Shown one piece after another: positions 62,458-64,000 of a DNA stretch of 64,000 nt. The notes below the pieces were generated by a model. That model did no database searches. It worked only from the letters and a program-made list of their open reading frames with translations, and had not been told where the DNA came from. The stretch lies in NCBI RefSeq assembly GCF_000430725.1, contig NZ_AUMO01000045.1, positions 1 to 64,000 of the forward strand. Reading direction: 5' to 3'. The stretch comes from Azohydromonas australica DSM 1124. Lineage in GTDB: Bacteria; Pseudomonadota; Gammaproteobacteria; Burkholderiales; Burkholderiaceae_C. A program made the position numbers and the translations under genes. The stretch's first letter is position 1. Each line of letters opens with the position of its first letter.

Positions 62458-63735
62458 ATGTCGAGCTTCAAGACCTTCGCCCGTGCCGGGCACTGGCCCA
62501 CGCTGGCCGCTTCCTTCCTCTACTTCGATTTCTGCTTTGCCGTCTGGGTGCTCAACGGCGCCATGGGCCCGTTCATCAGCGAGGCCTACGGACTGTCGGC
62601 GGCGCAGAAGGGCTTCATGGTGTCGGTGCCGATCCTGGCCGGGGCGCTGATGCGCTTCCCGCTGGGCGTGCTGGCGCAGTACATCGGGCGCAAGAACGCG
62701 GCGATGGTGGAGATGTCGCTGATCATCGCGGCGCTGCTGTTCGGCTTCCTGTTCGTGGACAGCTATGACGGCGTGCTGGCCATGGGCGTGCTGCTGGGCA
62801 TTGCGGGCGCGAGCTTCGGCGTGGCGCTGAGCCTGGGCAGCGGCTGGTTCCCGGCCAAGTACAAGGGCCTGGCCATGGGCATCGCCGGCGCGGGCAACTC
62901 CGGCACCGTGCTGGCCGTGCTGTTCGCGCCGCCGCTGGCCATGAAGTTCGGCTGGCAGACGGTGTACGGCCTGGCCGCGGCCACCATGCTGCTGCCGCTG
63001 GCGGTGATGTGGTTCGCCGCCAAGGAACCGCCCGATCGCGAGCACCAGACCTTGCGCGAGCACATCAGCTGCCTGTTCGAGAAGGACGGCTGGGCCTTCA
63101 GCCTGATCTACGTCGTCACCTTCGGCGGCTTCATCGGCCTGGCCAGCTTCCTGCCCACCTACTTCTACGACCAGTTCAAGGTCACCAAGGTCGAGGCCGG
63201 CCAGCTGACCATGCTCGCCACGCTCATGGGCTCGGCGGTGCGCGTGGTCGGGGGCTGGATCTCCGACCGCATCGGCGGCGTCAACACCCTCTCCGGCGTG
63301 CTGCTGCTGGTGGCCGCCACGCTCACGGCCTGCGGCTTCGCGGGCACCTCGCTGGCCGGCACCACGTTGCTGTTCATGCTGTGCTTCGCCGCCCTGGGCG
63401 CGGGCAACGGCGCGCTGTTCCAGCTCGTGCCGCTGCGCTGGCCGCTGACCACCGCGGTGGCGGGCTCGATGATCGGCGAGGTCGGCGCCCTGGGCGGCGG
63501 CTTCCTGCCCAACGCCATGGGCCTGTCCAAGCAGTACATGGGCAGCTACCTCGGCGGCTTCCTGGCCTTCACGGTGCTGGCGCTGGTGATGCTGGTGATG
63601 CTGCGCGTCGTGCAGATCCGCTGGACCCGCACCTGGGCCGAGAAGGGTGGCCGCGCCCGCGTGGCCGCCGCCGAGGAGCAGGCGCCGGCCGCGCCGCGCG
63701 TCACCCGCGTCGCGCCGCGCCGCCGCGGCGCCTGA
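62458..63735 (+). CDS. narK: Nitrate/nitrite MFS transporter, NarK/NasA family
   Basis: A 425-residue major facilitator with 12 hydrophobic helices. Seen: FDFCFAVWVLNGAMGPFISEAYGLSAAQKGFMVS in helix 1-2, the nitrate-signature GIAGAGNSGTVLAVLFAPPLA and GFIGLASFLPTYFYDQF, and a second glycine-rich segment ALGAGNGALFQLVPLRW. It carries nitrate in or exchanges it for nitrite. The tail is basic (VAPRRRGA). Divergent from the ANTAR sensor; no nitrate reductase genes are visible before the edge. Confidence 0.9.
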   Translation: MSSFKTFARAGHWPTLAASFLYFDFCFAVWVLNGAMGPFISEAYGLSAAQKGFMVSVPILAGALMRFPLGVLAQYIGRKNAAMVEMSLIIAALLFGFLFVDSYDGVLAMGVLLGIAGASFGVALSLGSGWFPAKYKGLAMGIAGAGNSGTVLAVLFAPPLAMKFGWQTVYGLAAATMLLPLAVMWFAAKEPPDREHQTLREHISCLFEKDGWAFSLIYVVTFGGFIGLASFLPTYFYDQFKVTKVEAGQLTMLATLMGSAVRVVGGWISDRIGGVNTLSGVLLLVAATLTACGFAGTSLAGTTLLFMLCFAALGAGNGALFQLVPLRWPLTTAVAGSMIGEVGALGGGFLPNAMGLSKQYMGSYLGGFLAFTVLALVMLVMLRVVQIRWTRTWAEKGGRARVAAAEEQAPAAPRVTRVAPRRRGA

Positions 63736-63782
63736 GGGCACGCGCCCGCCTGCAAGCACCATGGCTGCTCTGCCTCTCTTCC

Positions 63783-63857
63783 CCGTTCGCCCTGAGCTTG
63801 TCGAAGGGCCCGCGAGCCAGTCGGGCCCTAGGGCTTCGACAGGCTCAGCCCGAACGG
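63783..63857. repeat. Long imperfect inverted repeat (dispersed-repeat type)
   Basis: Left arm 63783-63809 (CCGTTCGCCCTGAGCTTGTC then GAAGGGC) and right arm 63831-63857 (GGGCTTCGACAGGCTCAGCC then CGAACGG) are inverted copies of about 27 bases, with a 21-base spacer. The CCTGAGCYTGTCGAAG core is familiar as a dispersed palindromic element in many GC-rich bacteria. Position between convergent genes suits a terminator role. Confidence 0.75.
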
Positions 63858-63886
63858 AAGCTGTCGCTCAGCAAGCGAACATGGAA

Positions 63887-64000
63887 TCAGCGCGGCAGGA
63901 ACAGCAGCCACACGACCAGCAGCAGGTTGAAGAGCAGCGACACCACCAGCGCCGCCTTCCACAGCGCCAGCGGGTCGCGCACGGCCAGCGGCGTGGCCAG
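63887..64000 (-). CDS. Unidentified membrane protein, C-terminal fragment
   Basis: The last 37 codons of a minus-strand gene enter from the right edge. The product ends ALWKAALVVSLLFNLLLVVW then LLFLPR, one strongly hydrophobic helix at the extreme C terminus. It reads in frame without stops to the window edge, convergent with narK. I cannot name the family from this fragment. Confidence 0.6.
   Translation of the reverse strand: MATPLAVRDPLALWKAALVVSLLFNLLLVVWLLFLPR

Overview
The window is about 70% GC and reads as chromosome of a beta-proteobacterium of the order Burkholderiales. The evidence is gene order and family: rpsO-pnp-qor-tpiA-secG-tRNA-Leu-nuoA..N-DUF2818-NUDIX-DUF1178, the iscRSUA-hscBA-fdx cluster, a phasin and an intracellular polyhydroxybutyrate depolymerase, and 6S RNA beside zapA. 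The Rubrivivax/Caldimonas/Azohydromonas neighbourhood is a guess; the order is fairly safe. No phage, insertion sequence, CRISPR array or rRNA operon is visible.

Layout. (1) 1-6615: end of ETF-ubiquinone oxidoreductase, then a tandem glycine riboswitch controlling gcvT-gcvH-gcvP, followed closely by sdaA (serine deaminase). (2) 6653-9898: two small unknown genes, gluconokinase divergent from a LacI-family regulator with two matching operator-like palindromes between them, and a phasin-like gene. (3) 9933-17101: aroC, a CBS-domain protein, a threonine-to-glycine pair (kbl and a short-chain threonine dehydrogenase), a YihY-type membrane protein, a DUF2069 protein and a GlcD-type flavin dehydrogenase. 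(4) 17118-39050: one long minus-strand block running from rpsO through pnp, qor, tpiA, secG, tRNA-Leu(GAG) and the 14 respiratory complex I genes to DUF1178. (5) 39046-45383: an aminotransferase, tsaD, and a nitrate uptake locus (ANTAR regulator, nrtA, nrtB, nrtD). (6) 45502-51169: the complete ISC iron-sulfur assembly operon under a likely IscR site. (7) 51408-59613: uvrB, an aromatic/aspartate aminotransferase, phaZ, an RnfB-like ferredoxin, nth, a coiled-coil gene, zapA, 6S RNA and a TauE/SafE permease. (8) 59752-64000: a second nitrate locus with a degenerate GGDEF protein, an ANTAR protein carrying two NarX-like P-box segments, and a divergent NarK/NasA transporter.

The most notable signal is the nitrate control logic. 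Upstream of nrtA I read a near-consensus sigma-54 promoter whose predicted start falls at the foot of a hairpin with a six-base loop. A second six-base-loop hairpin follows, then a strong intrinsic terminator with eight T. Both loops have A at position 1 and G at position 4, the signature of the RNA target of ANTAR antiterminators, and an ANTAR gene lies directly upstream. The narK leader has a related but less perfect arrangement next to the second ANTAR gene. That second protein lacks the receiver phospho-acceptor Asp and instead carries two nitrate-sensor-like P-box helices, suggesting a one-component nitrate-sensing antiterminator. These are readings by eye and need folding, homology search and expression data.

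Glycine and one-carbon metabolism recurs (gcvTHP, sdaA, kbl/threonine dehydrogenase), as does iron-sulfur chemistry (isc, nuo, nth, RnfB, SdaA).
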